DNA of 64,000 nt from Streptomyces roseoverticillatus (GCF_000719265.1 NZ_JOFL01000029.1:1-64000); one strand, 5' to 3'. Counted from the first letter of the stretch, positions 52,958-61,864 are shown. Notes: a model not told the origin generated them from the sequence alone. A program made the numbers and translations.

Positions 52958-53152
52958 CTACCCGGCGAATCCGTGTGCGAGCACGGCCACCGCCACCAGG
53001 GCCACCAGCAGCGCGATCAGCGTCGCCGGCGTCAGGCCGGCGAAGAGGCCTTCCTGCTGCTGCAGCCGCTCCCTGCTGGCCCGGCACACCGGGCAGCGGC
53101 CCTCGCTGACAGGGCCGGCGCAGTTGGCGCACACCAGTCGGTCGCATGTCAT
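52958..53152 (-). CDS. 64-residue zinc-ribbon membrane protein
   Basis: A very small protein (MTCDRLVCANCAGPVSEGRC...). Two CxxC pairs (CANC at 8-11 and CPVC at 20-23) form a compact zinc ribbon. A short Gln/Arg helix follows, then one transmembrane segment (PATLIALLVALVAVAVLA, ~42-59). The ATG at 53152 has an ideal GGAGGAG 5 nt upstream, which argues strongly that the gene is real. It is divergent from ftsE-ftsX across ~256 bp. Function unknown; it may be a membrane-tethered adaptor. Confidence 0.8.
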   Translation of the reverse strand: MTCDRLVCANCAGPVSEGRCPVCRASRERLQQQEGLFAGLTPATLIALLVALVAVAVLAHGFAG

Positions 53153-53408
53153 GCGATCTCCTCCTCCGGTACGTCCAACGCGCGGGAGACCCGAGCGGTT
53201 CCCCCTACCACTCTGCCAGCTTCCCCGGCGAACGGCGCGTGCGGGCCGATTGTCCTCGTTTTGTCCCCGAACATGACGGTAATAAACGCGCCGACCCCGG
53301 TCGCTGCCTGCGCGTGCACGGCTCGTTCGCGTATGGTCACGCACACCGAACGGGAGCCGCCTGCGCGGCGGTCCGTCCCCCCTATCCAGGTCGACGCGTG
53401 GTGCACTC

Positions 53409-54098
53409 GTGATCCGATTCGACAACGTCTCCAAGTCCTACCCGAAGCAGAACCGTCCGGCGCTCCGCGACGTCTCGCTGGAGATCGAGAAAGGCGAGTT
53501 CGTCTTCCTCGTCGGTTCCTCGGGTTCGGGCAAGTCCACCTTCCTGAGGCTGCTGCTCCGCGAGGAGCGCGCGAGCACCGGCCAGGTGCACGTCCTGGGC
53601 AAGGACCTGGCCCGGCTGTCCAACTGGAAGGTGCCCCACATGCGCCGCCAGCTGGGCACGGTCTTCCAGGACTTCCGGCTGCTGCCCAACAAGAGCGTCA
53701 GCGAGAACGTCGCCTTCGCGCTGGAGGTGATCGGCAAGCCGCGCGGGGAGATCCGGAAGGCCGTCCCGCAGGTGCTGGAGCTGGTGGGGCTGGGCGGCAA
53801 GGAGGACCGCCGGCCGGGCGAGCTCTCGGGCGGTGAGCAGCAGCGCGTGGCGATCGCCCGGGCGTTCGTCAACCGCCCGATGCTGCTGATCGCGGACGAG
53901 CCGACGGGCAACCTCGACCCGCAGACCTCGGTGGGCATCATGAAGCTGCTCGACCGGATCAACCGGACCGGGACCACGGTCATCATGGCCACCCACGACC
54001 AGCAGATCGTGGACCAGATGCGCAAGCGCGTCATCGAATTGGAAAAGGGACGCCTCGTACGCGACCAGTCGCGCGGCGTGTACGGCTACCAGCACTGA
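53409..54098 (+). CDS. ftsE: Cell division ATP-binding protein FtsE
   Basis: A 229-residue ABC ATPase. Walker [10 protein letters not shown] (36-44), Q-loop [13 protein letters not shown], signature LSGGEQQR, Walker [13 protein letters not shown] and the switch His in ATHDQQ are intact. FtsE couples ATP turnover to FtsX, which activates peptidoglycan hydrolases outside the membrane during division (family knowledge). The GTG at 53409 starts [12 protein letters not shown], the family N-terminus. No Shine-Dalgarno is visible just before it. It is followed 16 bp later by ftsX, with AAAGGA before that start. Confidence 0.96.
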   Translation: MIRFDNVSKSYPKQNRPALRDVSLEIEKGEFVFLVGSSGSGKSTFLRLLLREERASTGQVHVLGKDLARLSNWKVPHMRRQLGTVFQDFRLLPNKSVSENVAFALEVIGKPRGEIRKAVPQVLELVGLGGKEDRRPGELSGGEQQRVAIARAFVNRPMLLIADEPTGNLDPQTSVGIMKLLDRINRTGTTVIMATHDQQIVDQMRKRVIELEKGRLVRDQSRGVYGYQH

Positions 54099-54114
54099 AG
54101 CCTGAAAGGACGCC

Positions 54115-55029
54115 ATGCGCGCCCAGTTCGTCCTCTCGGAGATCGGCGTCGGTCTCCGCCGCAATCTCACGATGACCTTCGCGGTGATCGTCTCCGTGGC
54201 GCTCTCGCTCGCCCTCTTCGGCGGGTCCCTGCTCATGCGCGAGCAGGCCAGCACGATGAAGGGCTACTGGTACGACAAGGTCAACGTCTCGATCTACCTC
54301 TGCAACAAGACCGACGCGGAGTCCTTCCCCTCCTGTGCCAAGGGAGCGGCGACGGAGGACCAGAAGAAGGAGATCCGCGCCGATCTGGAGAAGATGAGCG
54401 TCGTCCAGAAGGTCCAGTTCGAGACGGCCGACGAGGCGTACAAGCACTACAAGGAGCAGTTCGACAAGAAGTCGCCGATCGCCGGCTTCGTCACGCCGGA
54501 CCAGATGCAGGAATCCTTCCGCGTCAAGCTCAAGGACCCCACCAAGTTCGAGGTCATCTCGACCGCGTTCTCGCAGCGCCCCGGCGTGCAGATGGTCCAG
54601 GACCAGAAGGACGTCCTGTCCAACCTCTTCAACCTGGTCAACGGCATGAACTACGCGGCGCTCGGCGTGATGGCGCTGATGCTCGTCGTCGCGCTGATGC
54701 TGATCGTCAACACCGTCCGCGTCTCGGCGTTCAGCCGCCGCCGGGAGACCGGGATCATGCGGCTGGTCGGTGCGTCCAGCTTCTACATCCAGATCCCGTT
54801 CATCATGGAGGCCGCCTTCGCGGGCCTGCTCGGCGCGGGTCTGGCGTGCGTGCTGCTGGTCAGCGGCCACTACTTCCTCGTGAACAACTGGCTGGTCGAC
54901 CAGATCGACCTCATCCAGTTCATCGGCTGGGACGCGGTCCTGGCCAAGCTGCCGCTGGTGCTCGCCATCGGGTTGCTGATGCCCGCGTTGGCGGCGTTCG
55001 CGGCGCTCCGCAAGTACCTCAAGGTGTGA
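54115..55029 (+). CDS. ftsX: Cell division membrane protein FtsX
   Basis: A 304-residue permease-like protein with four membrane segments (~20-45, ~180-203, ~228-255 and ~275-298). A large extracytoplasmic loop (~46-175) contains two Cys residues (YLCNKTD...FPSC) that may form a disulfide. The loop is the part that contacts cell wall hydrolases in other bacteria. The conserved VRVSAFSRRRETGIMRLVGAS lies between the second and third helices. The ATG at 54115 is preceded by GAAAGGA. Confidence 0.96.
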   Translation: MRAQFVLSEIGVGLRRNLTMTFAVIVSVALSLALFGGSLLMREQASTMKGYWYDKVNVSIYLCNKTDAESFPSCAKGAATEDQKKEIRADLEKMSVVQKVQFETADEAYKHYKEQFDKKSPIAGFVTPDQMQESFRVKLKDPTKFEVISTAFSQRPGVQMVQDQKDVLSNLFNLVNGMNYAALGVMALMLVVALMLIVNTVRVSAFSRRRETGIMRLVGASSFYIQIPFIMEAAFAGLLGAGLACVLLVSGHYFLVNNWLVDQIDLIQFIGWDAVLAKLPLVLAIGLLMPALAAFAALRKYLKV

Positions 55030-55041
55030 CATGAGCCAAGG

Positions 55042-55071
55042 GCGCCGTACGGTCAACTCCCCGTACGGCGC
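55042..55071 (+). terminator. ftsEX terminator
   Basis: GCGCCGTACGG (55042-55052) and CCGTACGGCGC (55061-55071) form a perfect 11-bp stem with an 8-nt loop, 13 bp after the ftsX stop and just before the promoter of the next gene. Confidence 0.75.
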
Positions 55072-55096
55072 GCCCTGGTGTCCTAGACTCACGCGC

Positions 55097-56356
55097 ATGC
55101 CCGGCCCGTCGATGTTCCACCCGCAGCGCCGCGCCCGCCGCGGCGCCGCGCTGACACTGGTCTTCGCGGGCGTGCTGGCCACCGGCGCCGCGGCCGGCTC
55201 CTGGAGCCCGGACGGCAGGGACGGCCGGAAAGCACCGGAGACCCGTGCCGTCCCGCGCACGGCGGCGAGACCCGCGGACCGCGCCGTCGCGAGAGACGAG
55301 CGCCCCGGCGACGGCACCGGCACTCCCGTCGACCGAACCGAGGTCGAGGCCGCCGCGGCGCGCGCCGTCGAGGACGGCAAGTCCGGCACGGAGGCCGCCG
55401 CCGAGGTCGTCGGCCGCAGCGGCGACCGCTGGAGCGCCGTCTACAGCGCCCGCGAGTACGAGGGCCTGGAGCGCGCCCTGAACGGCACCTACATCGGCGT
55501 CGGCCTCTCCGCGCGGCGCGCCGCCGGCGGCAGTACCGAGGTCGACAGCGTGCGCCCCGGCAGCCCCGCCGACCGGGCCGGCCTCCGCTCCGGCGACCGG
55601 CTGCGCAGCATCGACGGCACGCCCGTCGACGGCCGGCCCGTCACCGAGGTTGTCGCCCGCCTCCGCGGCGACACCACCGCCTGGCCGGGCCCGGGCACGC
55701 CCGTACGCATCGGGGTCGAGCGCGCAGGCCGCGGCTGGGAGCGCACCCTGTACCGGGAGCGGCTGGCCACCGAGAGCGTGACGGCCGAGCGCCTGGCCGG
55801 GGACGGCGCCGCGGGGGCCGCGGCCGTACGGATCAAGGTCGGCTCGTTCACGCGGGGCACCGGCGAGCAGGTGCGCGCGGCCGCCGCGGAGGCCCTGCCG
55901 GGCGAGGGCATCCTCCTCGACCTGCGGGGGAACTCGGGCGGTCTGGTCGACGAGGCGGTCACGGCCGCCTCCGCCTTCCTCGACGGCGGGCTCGTCGCCA
56001 CCTACGACGTGCACGGCAGCCAGCGCGCCCTGGAGGCCCGCACCGGCGCGGCCACCGCCCTGCCGCTCGTGGTCCTGGTCGACGGCGGCACGATGAGCGC
56101 CGCCGAGCTCCTGGCCGGCGCCCTGCAGGACCGCGGCCGGGCGGTCGTCGTCGGCTCGCGGACCTTCGGCAAGGGCTCCGTGCAGATGCCGAGCCGCCTC
56201 GCGGACGGCTCCGTCGCCGAGCTCACCGTCGGCCACTACCGCACCCCCGCCGGGCGCGTCGTCGACGGCCGGGGCATCGCCCCCGACCTGCTGGTCCGCG
56301 GCGATGCCGAGGAGCGGGCCCGCACGGTATTGAGTGGCCTCGGGGGCGGGTCCTAG
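55097..56356 (+). CDS. S41 family C-terminal processing peptidase
   Basis: A 419-residue exported protease. The N-terminus has a basic segment and a hydrophobic signal/anchor (AALTLVFAGVLATGAAAG). A PDZ domain (~135-210, YIGVGLSARR ... RPGSPADRAGLRSGDRL) precedes the S41 catalytic domain. The nucleophile is Ser334 in GGTMSAAEL and the base Lys359 in TFGKGSVQ; the 25-residue spacing is the standard CtpA Ser-Lys dyad. It probably trims envelope proteins outside the membrane. The ATG at 55097 lies 7 nt after TAGACT (55084-55089), so the message is probably leaderless. An in-frame ATG lies at 55112. Confidence 0.93.
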   Translation: MPGPSMFHPQRRARRGAALTLVFAGVLATGAAAGSWSPDGRDGRKAPETRAVPRTAARPADRAVARDERPGDGTGTPVDRTEVEAAAARAVEDGKSGTEAAAEVVGRSGDRWSAVYSAREYEGLERALNGTYIGVGLSARRAAGGSTEVDSVRPGSPADRAGLRSGDRLRSIDGTPVDGRPVTEVVARLRGDTTAWPGPGTPVRIGVERAGRGWERTLYRERLATESVTAERLAGDGAAGAAAVRIKVGSFTRGTGEQVRAAAAEALPGEGILLDLRGNSGGLVDEAVTAASAFLDGGLVATYDVHGSQRALEARTGAATALPLVVLVDGGTMSAAELLAGALQDRGRAVVVGSRTFGKGSVQMPSRLADGSVAELTVGHYRTPAGRVVDGRGIAPDLLVRGDAEERARTVLSGLGGGS

Positions 56357-56374
56357 TGCGAGAATGGCGGTGCT

Positions 56375-56878
56375 ATGGCTAAAGAGAAGAAAGAGACGGG
56401 GCGCAAGCTCGTCGCGCAGAACAAGAAGGCGCGGTACGACTACCACATTCTGGACACCTACGAGTGCGGCATGGTGCTGACCGGCACCGAGGTGAAGTCG
56501 CTGCGCCAGGGGCGCTCCTCGCTGGCGGACGGCTTCGTGCAGATCGACGGCGGTGAGGCGTGGCTGCACAACGCCCACATCCCCGAGTACACCCAGGGCA
56601 CGTGGACCAACCACAGCGCGCGCCGCAAGCGCAAGCTCCTGATGCACCGGGCCGAGATCGACAAGCTCGACTCCAAGTCGCAGGAGACGGGACACACCAT
56701 CGTGCCCCTCGCCATCTACTTCAAGGAGGGCCGCGCCAAGGTCGAGATCGCCCTGGCCAAGGGCAAGAAGGAGTACGACAAGCGGCAGACCCTGCGCGAG
56801 AAGCAGGACACGCGCGAGTCGAACCGCGCGATCGCCGCGGCGCGCCGCCGGCAGCGGGCGTCCGCTGCGCGGGGCTAG
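56375..56878 (+). CDS. smpB: SsrA-binding protein SmpB
   Basis: A 167-residue partner of tmRNA in trans-translation. It has the OB-fold core with [37 protein letters not shown] sequence, [13 protein letters not shown] and [10 protein letters not shown]. The basic C-terminal tail ([20 protein letters not shown]) mimics the tRNA anticodon stem in the decoding centre. The ATG at 56375 lacks a clear Shine-Dalgarno; GAGAAT 9 nt upstream could be a -10. The ssrA gene follows 97 bp downstream, so both components of the rescue system are side by side. Confidence 0.97.
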   Translation: MAKEKKETGRKLVAQNKKARYDYHILDTYECGMVLTGTEVKSLRQGRSSLADGFVQIDGGEAWLHNAHIPEYTQGTWTNHSARRKRKLLMHRAEIDKLDSKSQETGHTIVPLAIYFKEGRAKVEIALAKGKKEYDKRQTLREKQDTRESNRAIAAARRRQRASAARG

Positions 56879-56891
56879 CAGCGGTAATACG

Positions 56892-56922
56892 CTGGCACGG
56901 GCGCCCGTCAGTCACGTACGAT
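56892..56922 (+). promoter_or_regulatory. Candidate ssrA promoter
   Basis: TACGAT (56917-56922) is a good -10 and CTGGCA (56892-56897) a weak -35 at 19-nt spacing. Transcription would start near 56929 and give a ~47-nt 5' leader that RNase P removes before the mature tmRNA end at 56976. Confidence 0.45.
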
Positions 56923-56975
56923 GGGCGTAGCGGCACACGGGGTGGTACCCGGTGCGCACATTGAAAAATCAACAT

Positions 56976-57342
56976 GGGGATGATCGGTTTCGACAGCGGA
57001 TGTCGAAGCAGGGGAAGCGTGTCGAGGAAGCGGCAATGATCTCGTAAACCATATGTCGCAACCAATAATCGCCAACACCAAGCGCGATTCCTTCGCCCTC
57101 GCTGCCTAAGTAGCGACTTGCGAAGTGTCAGCCCGGGGCTGTTCCCGACCCGGATCCTGGCATCAGCTAGGGAACTAAACCACTAGGCCCGGTCACGGGG
57201 CCTGGTGGGAAATCAAACAGTGACTGAGCCCGTCGGAGACTTGTTCGCGTGATCTCCGGGGCTGAGAAAATCGCAGCGAACTGCACACGGAGAAGCCCTG
57301 ATTCTGCACCGTTGGACGCGGGTTCGATTCCCGCCATCTCCA
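56976..57342 (+). ncRNA. ssrA: Transfer-messenger RNA
   Basis: The 367-nt sequence begins GGGGATGATCGG, the tmRNA 5' end, and ends with CATCTCC plus discriminator A. The two ends pair as the seven-base acceptor stem (one G-U). The T arm GGTTCGATTCC is intact. The 3' CCA is not encoded and must be added by tRNA nucleotidyltransferase. The internal reading frame starts at GCC 57071. With SmpB it rescues stalled ribosomes and tags their products for proteolysis. Confidence 0.97.
57071..57109 (+). other. tmRNA proteolysis tag reading frame (ANTKRDSFALAA)
   Basis: Twelve sense codons and TAA encode ANTKRDSFALAA, with the resume codon GCC at 57071-57073. The ALAA ending is the degron recognised by ClpXP-type proteases. 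Confidence 0.95.
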
Positions 57343-57358
57343 CTCATCCCATGTGGGC

Positions 57359-57398
57359 AAAAGCCCCTGATCTGCGGAAACGCAGGCCAGGGGCTTTT
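57359..57398 (+). terminator. ssrA terminator
   Basis: AAAAGCCCCTG (57359-57369) pairs with CAGGGGCTTTT (57388-57398), so the stem ends in a T run. A nested CTGCG-GAAA-CGCAG tetraloop hairpin (57372-57385) sits inside. Confidence 0.9.
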
Positions 57399-57479
57399 GT
57401 CATGCCGAGCCCGCGCAACCGATCGGCTCCCCCGGCCCTCTTTCTTGGTGACGCTCCATGGCGAGGGGGTGGTGGCCCG

Positions 57480-58697
57480 GTGAACCGGACGCGTACGGCG
57501 GTGGCCGCAGTGCTGGCCACGGGAATCCTGTGGTTCGCCGGAGGCGCCGCCCCGGCGTTCGCCGGCGACAGCAGCCACGCAGGTGACGGCGGCCCCGTAC
57601 ACGTGCTGCTCAACAGCGCCTTCGACAACCGCCCCGGCGAGCTCGTCGACATAGAGGTGCAGGGCGTCCGCGAGCGGGGCGACGTCACCGTCTCCTCGCC
57701 CGTCTTCCCGCACGCCGTCCGGCTCGCGCCGCGCGCGCACGCCCACCACGGCCGTCCGGCCATCGCGATGACCACCGGGCCCGGCACGTACCCGCTCACC
57801 GTCCGGGCCGGCGGCCGGGTCGTCGCGAAGGACCGCGTCGAGGTGAAGCCGTCGCGGCGGCCGAGCTTCACGGCGGCCTCGCCCGGCGAGGTGCTGCGGC
57901 CGGGGGAGCGGCTGTGGATGGCGTACGACGACCTGTACCCCGGCGAGACCGGGCAGTCCTTCGCCGTGCGCTCGCCCGCCTTCCGCAAGGAGGTGCGGCT
58001 GGCGCACGACCCGAAGAGCACGGACTGGAACAATCCGCGGCTGTTCTCCGGGGCGGCAGAGCTGCCGCAGGGCGTCCGCGACGGCACGTACAAGGTCACG
58101 CTGTACGGGCCGGGCGGGCGCGTCGTCGACGAGAAGCCGCTGACGGTGCGGGCGGCGCGGCCCGGCGACCGCGACTACGTCGGCAGGGCGCGCGGGCCCG
58201 CCTTCTTCGGCACCTCGGCGGCGTCCGGGCCGGGGGGCGCCCGTGACCGCGGCCACCGGGTCCCGGCCGGCGGCACGGTCAATGTCCTGTGGCGCGACCG
58301 GGCGCCCGACCCGGGCGAGGAGGAGCGGCTGACGGCCACGTCGCCGGCGTTCGAGCGGCCGGTGCGGCTGCGGCGCGACGACAGCAAGGCGGGCGACGGG
58401 GACGATCCGCGGTACTACGCGCCCGCCCGGATCCGGCAGGGGCTCGCGCCCGGGACGTACGCGGTCACGGTGGCCAGCCACCACGGGCGGGTCACGAAGG
58501 TGGCCCACCTGGAGATCACGGCCGCCGCCGCGACGGCCAAGGACTCCGGCACCTCCAAGGCCGGCGGGAGCTCCGGGATGACCGTGGCCTACGTGGCGGG
58601 CGGGACGACCGGTGGGGTCCTCGCGGCCGCGGGCCTCGGGGCGCTCCTCAAGCGGCGAGCCGTGCGGCGAGGGCACGGCGGCCCGCCGTCGCCGTGA
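57480..58697 (+). CDS. Secreted, C-terminally anchored protein with three internal repeats
   Basis: A 405-residue protein of unknown function. The signal peptide (1-~28, ending APAFA-GD) precedes three related beta-rich segments of ~100 residues each. Each segment has a P-G-E/P-A-G-G-T start and the phrase SPVF/SPAF..x-V-R-L followed by GTYPLTV/GTYKVTL/GTYAVTV, suggesting tandem Ig-like or Reelin-like domains. A Ser/Gly linker and one transmembrane helix with an Arg/Lys-rich tail (~375-400) anchor it. The GTG at 57480 follows GAGGGGG. Its last 50 bp overlap the converging MFS gene. Confidence 0.85.
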   Translation: MNRTRTAVAAVLATGILWFAGGAAPAFAGDSSHAGDGGPVHVLLNSAFDNRPGELVDIEVQGVRERGDVTVSSPVFPHAVRLAPRAHAHHGRPAIAMTTGPGTYPLTVRAGGRVVAKDRVEVKPSRRPSFTAASPGEVLRPGERLWMAYDDLYPGETGQSFAVRSPAFRKEVRLAHDPKSTDWNNPRLFSGAAELPQGVRDGTYKVTLYGPGGRVVDEKPLTVRAARPGDRDYVGRARGPAFFGTSAASGPGGARDRGHRVPAGGTVNVLWRDRAPDPGEEERLTATSPAFERPVRLRRDDSKAGDGDDPRYYAPARIRQGLAPGTYAVTVASHHGRVTKVAHLEITAAAATAKDSGTSKAGGSSGMTVAYVAGGTTGGVLAAAGLGALLKRRAVRRGHGGPPSP

Positions 58698-59853
58698 GCA
58701 GCGCGGTCGCCGCGGCGGCGGCCGGTACGGCGTAGCCCGCCGCCCCCGCGTGCTCCACGGCGTAGCCGCCGGCCGCCGAGCCGGCCGCGATGCCGGCGAG
58801 GAGGCCGGTCACGGCCAGGGTCATGCCCTCGTTGAGGCTGCCGGGCGGGGTCAGGCCCTGGACGAGGTTCATGCCCGTGACCATGGTGGGCGCCGTGGCC
58901 ATGCCCGCCAGGAGCAGCGCGACGGCGAGGGCGGGCAGGCCGCCGCCCGCGGTCGTCGCCGCGAGCGGCAGCAGCGCGAGGGCGGCCATCGCCGCCAGGC
59001 AGCGGGGGAAGCGGGCGGCCGCGGGGGCCGCCGGGCGCGTCAGCCCGTAGAGCAGGCCCGCCGCGCAGGAGCCCGCGGCCTGCAGGGCCAGGACGGCTCC
59101 CGCGGCCGGGCGGTGGCCCTCGGCGTCGGCGAAGCCGATTGTCACCACCTCCAGCGAGCCGAACAGCGCGCCCGTGCAGAGGAAGGCGGCCAGGACCGCG
59201 GTCAGGCCGGGGTTTCCGCGGAGCGGCGAGCGCGGGCGTACGGGTCCGGCGGCTATGGGGGGTTCGGTGCGCTTCTGGGCCGCGAAGAGCACGGCGCCGG
59301 TGAGGAACATCAGCGCGGCGGTGAGCGTGCCCGCCTCCGGGAAGAAGGACGTGCACAGGAACGTCGCGAGGACCGGGCCGAGCATGAAGCACGCCTCGTC
59401 CGCGGCCTGCTCGAAGGCGTTGGCGGTGTGCAGGGCGGCCGGGTCGGCGCGCAGGAGGTGCGACCAGCGGGCGCGGGACATGCCGCCGGTGTTGGGGGTG
59501 GTCGCGGTCGCCGCGTAGCAGGCGAACAGGGTCCAGGCGGGGGCGTCCGCGTGCACGCACACGACCAGGGCCAGGGAGCCCAGTGCGGCCAGGGCGGCGG
59601 CGGGGACGGTGACGCGGGCCTGCCCGTGGCGGTCCACGAGCCGGGCCGTCAGCGGGCCGGCGACCGCCGTCGCGGCGAGACCGGTCGCGGTGACGGCGCC
59701 GGCGAGCGCGTACGAGCCGCGGGCGGCGGAGATCATCAGGACGGCGCTGACGCCGAACATGCCCATGGGGAGGCGGGCGAGGAGGTTCCAGGCGGTGAAC
59801 GCGCGGGCGCCGGGGACGGCGAAGAGACGGGCGTACGGGGCGAGCGGGGACAT
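58648..59853 (-). CDS. MFS transporter
   Basis: A 401-residue major facilitator with about twelve hydrophobic segments. After the second/third helix it has GPLTARLVDRHGQARVTV, which corresponds to the MFS A-motif (G-x-L-x-D-R-x-G-R). It resembles small-molecule exporters of the DHA1 type; the substrate is unknown. The ATG at 59853 begins MSPLAPYARLF. It is divergent from a LysR regulator across 84 bp, so that regulator probably controls it. Its 3' end overlaps the converging secreted-protein gene by 50 bp. Confidence 0.9.
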   Translation of the reverse strand: MSPLAPYARLFAVPGARAFTAWNLLARLPMGMFGVSAVLMISAARGSYALAGAVTATGLAATAVAGPLTARLVDRHGQARVTVPAAALAALGSLALVVCVHADAPAWTLFACYAATATTPNTGGMSRARWSHLLRADPAALHTANAFEQAADEACFMLGPVLATFLCTSFFPEAGTLTAALMFLTGAVLFAAQKRTEPPIAAGPVRPRSPLRGNPGLTAVLAAFLCTGALFGSLEVVTIGFADAEGHRPAAGAVLALQAAGSCAAGLLYGLTRPAAPAAARFPRCLAAMAALALLPLAATTAGGGLPALAVALLLAGMATAPTMVTGMNLVQGLTPPGSLNEGMTLAVTGLLAGIAAGSAAGGYAVEHAGAAGYAVPAAAAATALLTATAGRRALAARLAA

Positions 59854-59937
59854 GGACCGAGCTTCGCGGTCGCCCGCGCACGCGGTCCAACACCTGAACT
59901 GTCGCCATTCACGCGCATCTGTTGTTAACTGCGGCCC

Positions 59938-60897
59938 GTGCCGTACGACATAGAACCGCGGTTGCTGCGGGCGTTCACCGTGGTCGCCGAGGAATTGCAC
60001 TTCACCCGGGCCGCGGCCCGGCTGTTCACCGCCCAGCAGGCGCTGAGCCGGGACGTCCGGCGGCTCGAACAGCGGCTGGGCAGCGTGCTGTTCACCCGGA
60101 TGACGCGTCAGGTCACGCTGACCGCCGAGGGCGAACGGCTCCTGCCGTACGCACGGCGGGTGCTCGCCGCGCACGAGGAACTGGACGCGGCCTGGGCGCG
60201 TGAGGAACGGCCGCTGATCGTGGACTGCGCGGCCACGGTCGGCACGGCGTGGCGGGTACTGACCGCCGCGCGCGGCGCGGCGCCGGAACACGAGCTGGTG
60301 GCGCGCTTCCACAGCGGGCTCACCGGCGCGGCCGGCGAGATCCTCGCGGGGCGGCTGGACGTCTCCTTCGGGCGCGTGGCCGGCCTCGACCCGGCGGTGC
60401 GGGGGAGGCTGGAGCACTGCCCCGTGCGGTACGAGCCGATGGCCGTGCTCCTGCCCGGGGAACACCGGCTGGCGGCCCTGCCGGAGGTGCCGCTGGACTC
60501 CCTCGCGGGGGAGACGCTCTACGCCGCCGCCGGCAACCCCGCCACCGCCGAGTGGACGGACCTCGCCGAGCGGCTCTTCGAGGGACGGGGCATCGGGATC
60601 GCCGCGCCCTTCCCGGAGCTCGAGGGGAAGGAGGAGTTCGTGCGGGTGGTGCGGCGGCGGGGGTGGTCGGTCCTGGCGAGCGTGGAGTTCATCGACGTTC
60701 CAGGGATGGTCCTGCGCCCCCTCGTCGACCCGGTGCCGCTCTCCCCGGTCTCCATGGTCTGGCGCCGAGGCCTGCGCCACCCGGCGCTGGCGTCCTTGCG
60801 GACGGCGGCGACGTCTTTGGCGACGGACGGCGCGTGGCTGACCCGCCCGCCCGGGGCGTGGCTCCCACCGGGGGATGAGGCGGTGATGTGCGCGTGA
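59938..60897 (+). CDS. LysR family transcriptional regulator
   Basis: A 319-residue regulator. The N-terminal winged helix-turn-helix is LLRAFTVVAEELHFTRAAARLFTAQQALSRDVRRLEQRLG (9-48), followed by LFTRMTRQVTLTAEGERLL. The C-terminal ~220 residues form the periplasmic-binding-like effector domain. Typical LysR regulators control the divergent gene, here the MFS transporter, from the shared 84-bp intergenic region. The GTG at 59938 gives MPYDIEPRLLRAF, the usual family start. Confidence 0.93.
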   Translation: MPYDIEPRLLRAFTVVAEELHFTRAAARLFTAQQALSRDVRRLEQRLGSVLFTRMTRQVTLTAEGERLLPYARRVLAAHEELDAAWAREERPLIVDCAATVGTAWRVLTAARGAAPEHELVARFHSGLTGAAGEILAGRLDVSFGRVAGLDPAVRGRLEHCPVRYEPMAVLLPGEHRLAALPEVPLDSLAGETLYAAAGNPATAEWTDLAERLFEGRGIGIAAPFPELEGKEEFVRVVRRRGWSVLASVEFIDVPGMVLRPLVDPVPLSPVSMVWRRGLRHPALASLRTAATSLATDGAWLTRPPGAWLPPGDEAVMCA

Positions 60898-61216
60898 CGC
60901 GGCCCTTGGACGGGCGGCGCCGGCCGGGCGCCGCCGGGTCCGCGCGGCGGGGGAAGTTGCCGGTGGCGGCGGTGATGAGAGCCGGCGCCGTCTGTCTTCC
61001 GCCGCGGGGCGAGTGACCCCGACGGTGGTGGCCGGCGGTGCCGAACCGGCGGTCGGTTGGGTACTGCCGGGTCCGCGCGGCGGGGGCTGATCGCCGTTGC
61101 GGCGGCGGATGTTGCCGGGGCGGTGAGGGGAGCCGGTGGCCGGCGGTGCCGTGCCGGCAGTCCGCGGGGTCGCGGGGTTAACACCTCGCCCCCTCGCGAG
61201 GCACTCTGGTGGGGTG
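60898..61216. repeat. 319-bp gap with degenerate GC-rich repeats
   Basis: No gene is supported. A 21-bp element beginning GCCGGGTCCGCGCGGC occurs at 60933-60953 and 61066-61086. A 16-bp element GTGGCCGGCGGTGCCG occurs at 61028-61043 and 61136-61151. The region looks like decayed copies of a dispersed streptomycete repeat, similar in composition to the duplicated segment near 49.9 kb. Confidence 0.65.
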
Positions 61217-61810
61217 GTGACGCCGGCTTCGTACGGGTTGAGGTTTGACGCCGGGCGGCTCTGTCTGGATCTGGTGGCCACGGCCGGCGGCGGCCGGCCC
61301 GGCGAGGAGCCGGTCGAGCGGCTCGACGGCCCCGAGCGCCTGCGCGACTGGCTCCTCGGCTCCGGAGCGGTCCCGCCCGGCACGCCGCTGGCGGCCGTGG
61401 ACGCCGCCTGGCTCGGCCGTTTCCGCGCGGCCCGCGACCTGCTGCACCGCGTGGTCCACGCCGAGGTCGACGGCCGCGCCGCCGGCCCCGACCTGGAGCG
61501 GGTGAACGCCCTCGCCGTCACGGCCCCGCCCGCGCTGAAGGCGGACCGGGGCGCCGACGGGGTCCTGTCGCGGAGCCTCGTCGGGGCGCCCGACTGCGGC
61601 GCCCTGCTGGGGCAGATCGCGCGCGACGCGGTGGAGTTGCTCACCGACCCCGCCGCGCGCGGCCAGTTGCGCCGCTGCGAGGGCGAGACGTGTTCCCTGG
61701 TCTACCTGGACACGTCCCGGGGCCGCCGGCGCCGCTGGTGTTCCAGCGAGGTCTGCGGGAACCGCGAGCGCGTGGCCCGGCACCGCCGCCGCGCGGTCGG
61801 CACCCGCTGA
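61217..61810 (+). CDS. CGNR zinc-finger protein (probable transcriptional regulator)
   Basis: A 197-residue protein of the ABATE/CGNR family. The N-terminal helical ABATE-like domain (LRFDAGRLCLDLVAT ... LRDWL) is followed by a C-terminal zinc finger with LRRCEGETCSLVYLD and RRRRWCSSEVCGNRERVARHRRR, including the naming CGNR motif that contacts DNA. It is thought to be a stress- or metabolite-responsive regulator. Tandem GTG codons (61214 and 61217) make the start ambiguous by one residue. The preceding CCCCCTCGCGAGG is not a clear ribosome site. Confidence 0.88.
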   Translation: MTPASYGLRFDAGRLCLDLVATAGGGRPGEEPVERLDGPERLRDWLLGSGAVPPGTPLAAVDAAWLGRFRAARDLLHRVVHAEVDGRAAGPDLERVNALAVTAPPALKADRGADGVLSRSLVGAPDCGALLGQIARDAVELLTDPAARGQLRRCEGETCSLVYLDTSRGRRRRWCSSEVCGNRERVARHRRRAVGTR

Positions 61811-61828
61811 CGGCGGCCGGCCTGAAGA

Positions 61829-61843
61829 CCGTCAGCCTGACGG
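61829..61843. terminator. Small hairpin between converging genes
   Basis: CCGTCAG (61829-61835) and CTGACGG (61837-61843) are separated by one base, with a second similar repeat (CCGTCAGCCTGAAGG) right after. It lies between the CGNR and CHRD gene ends and could terminate both. Confidence 0.45.
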
Positions 61844-61864
61844 CCGTCAGCCTGAAGGCCCCGG

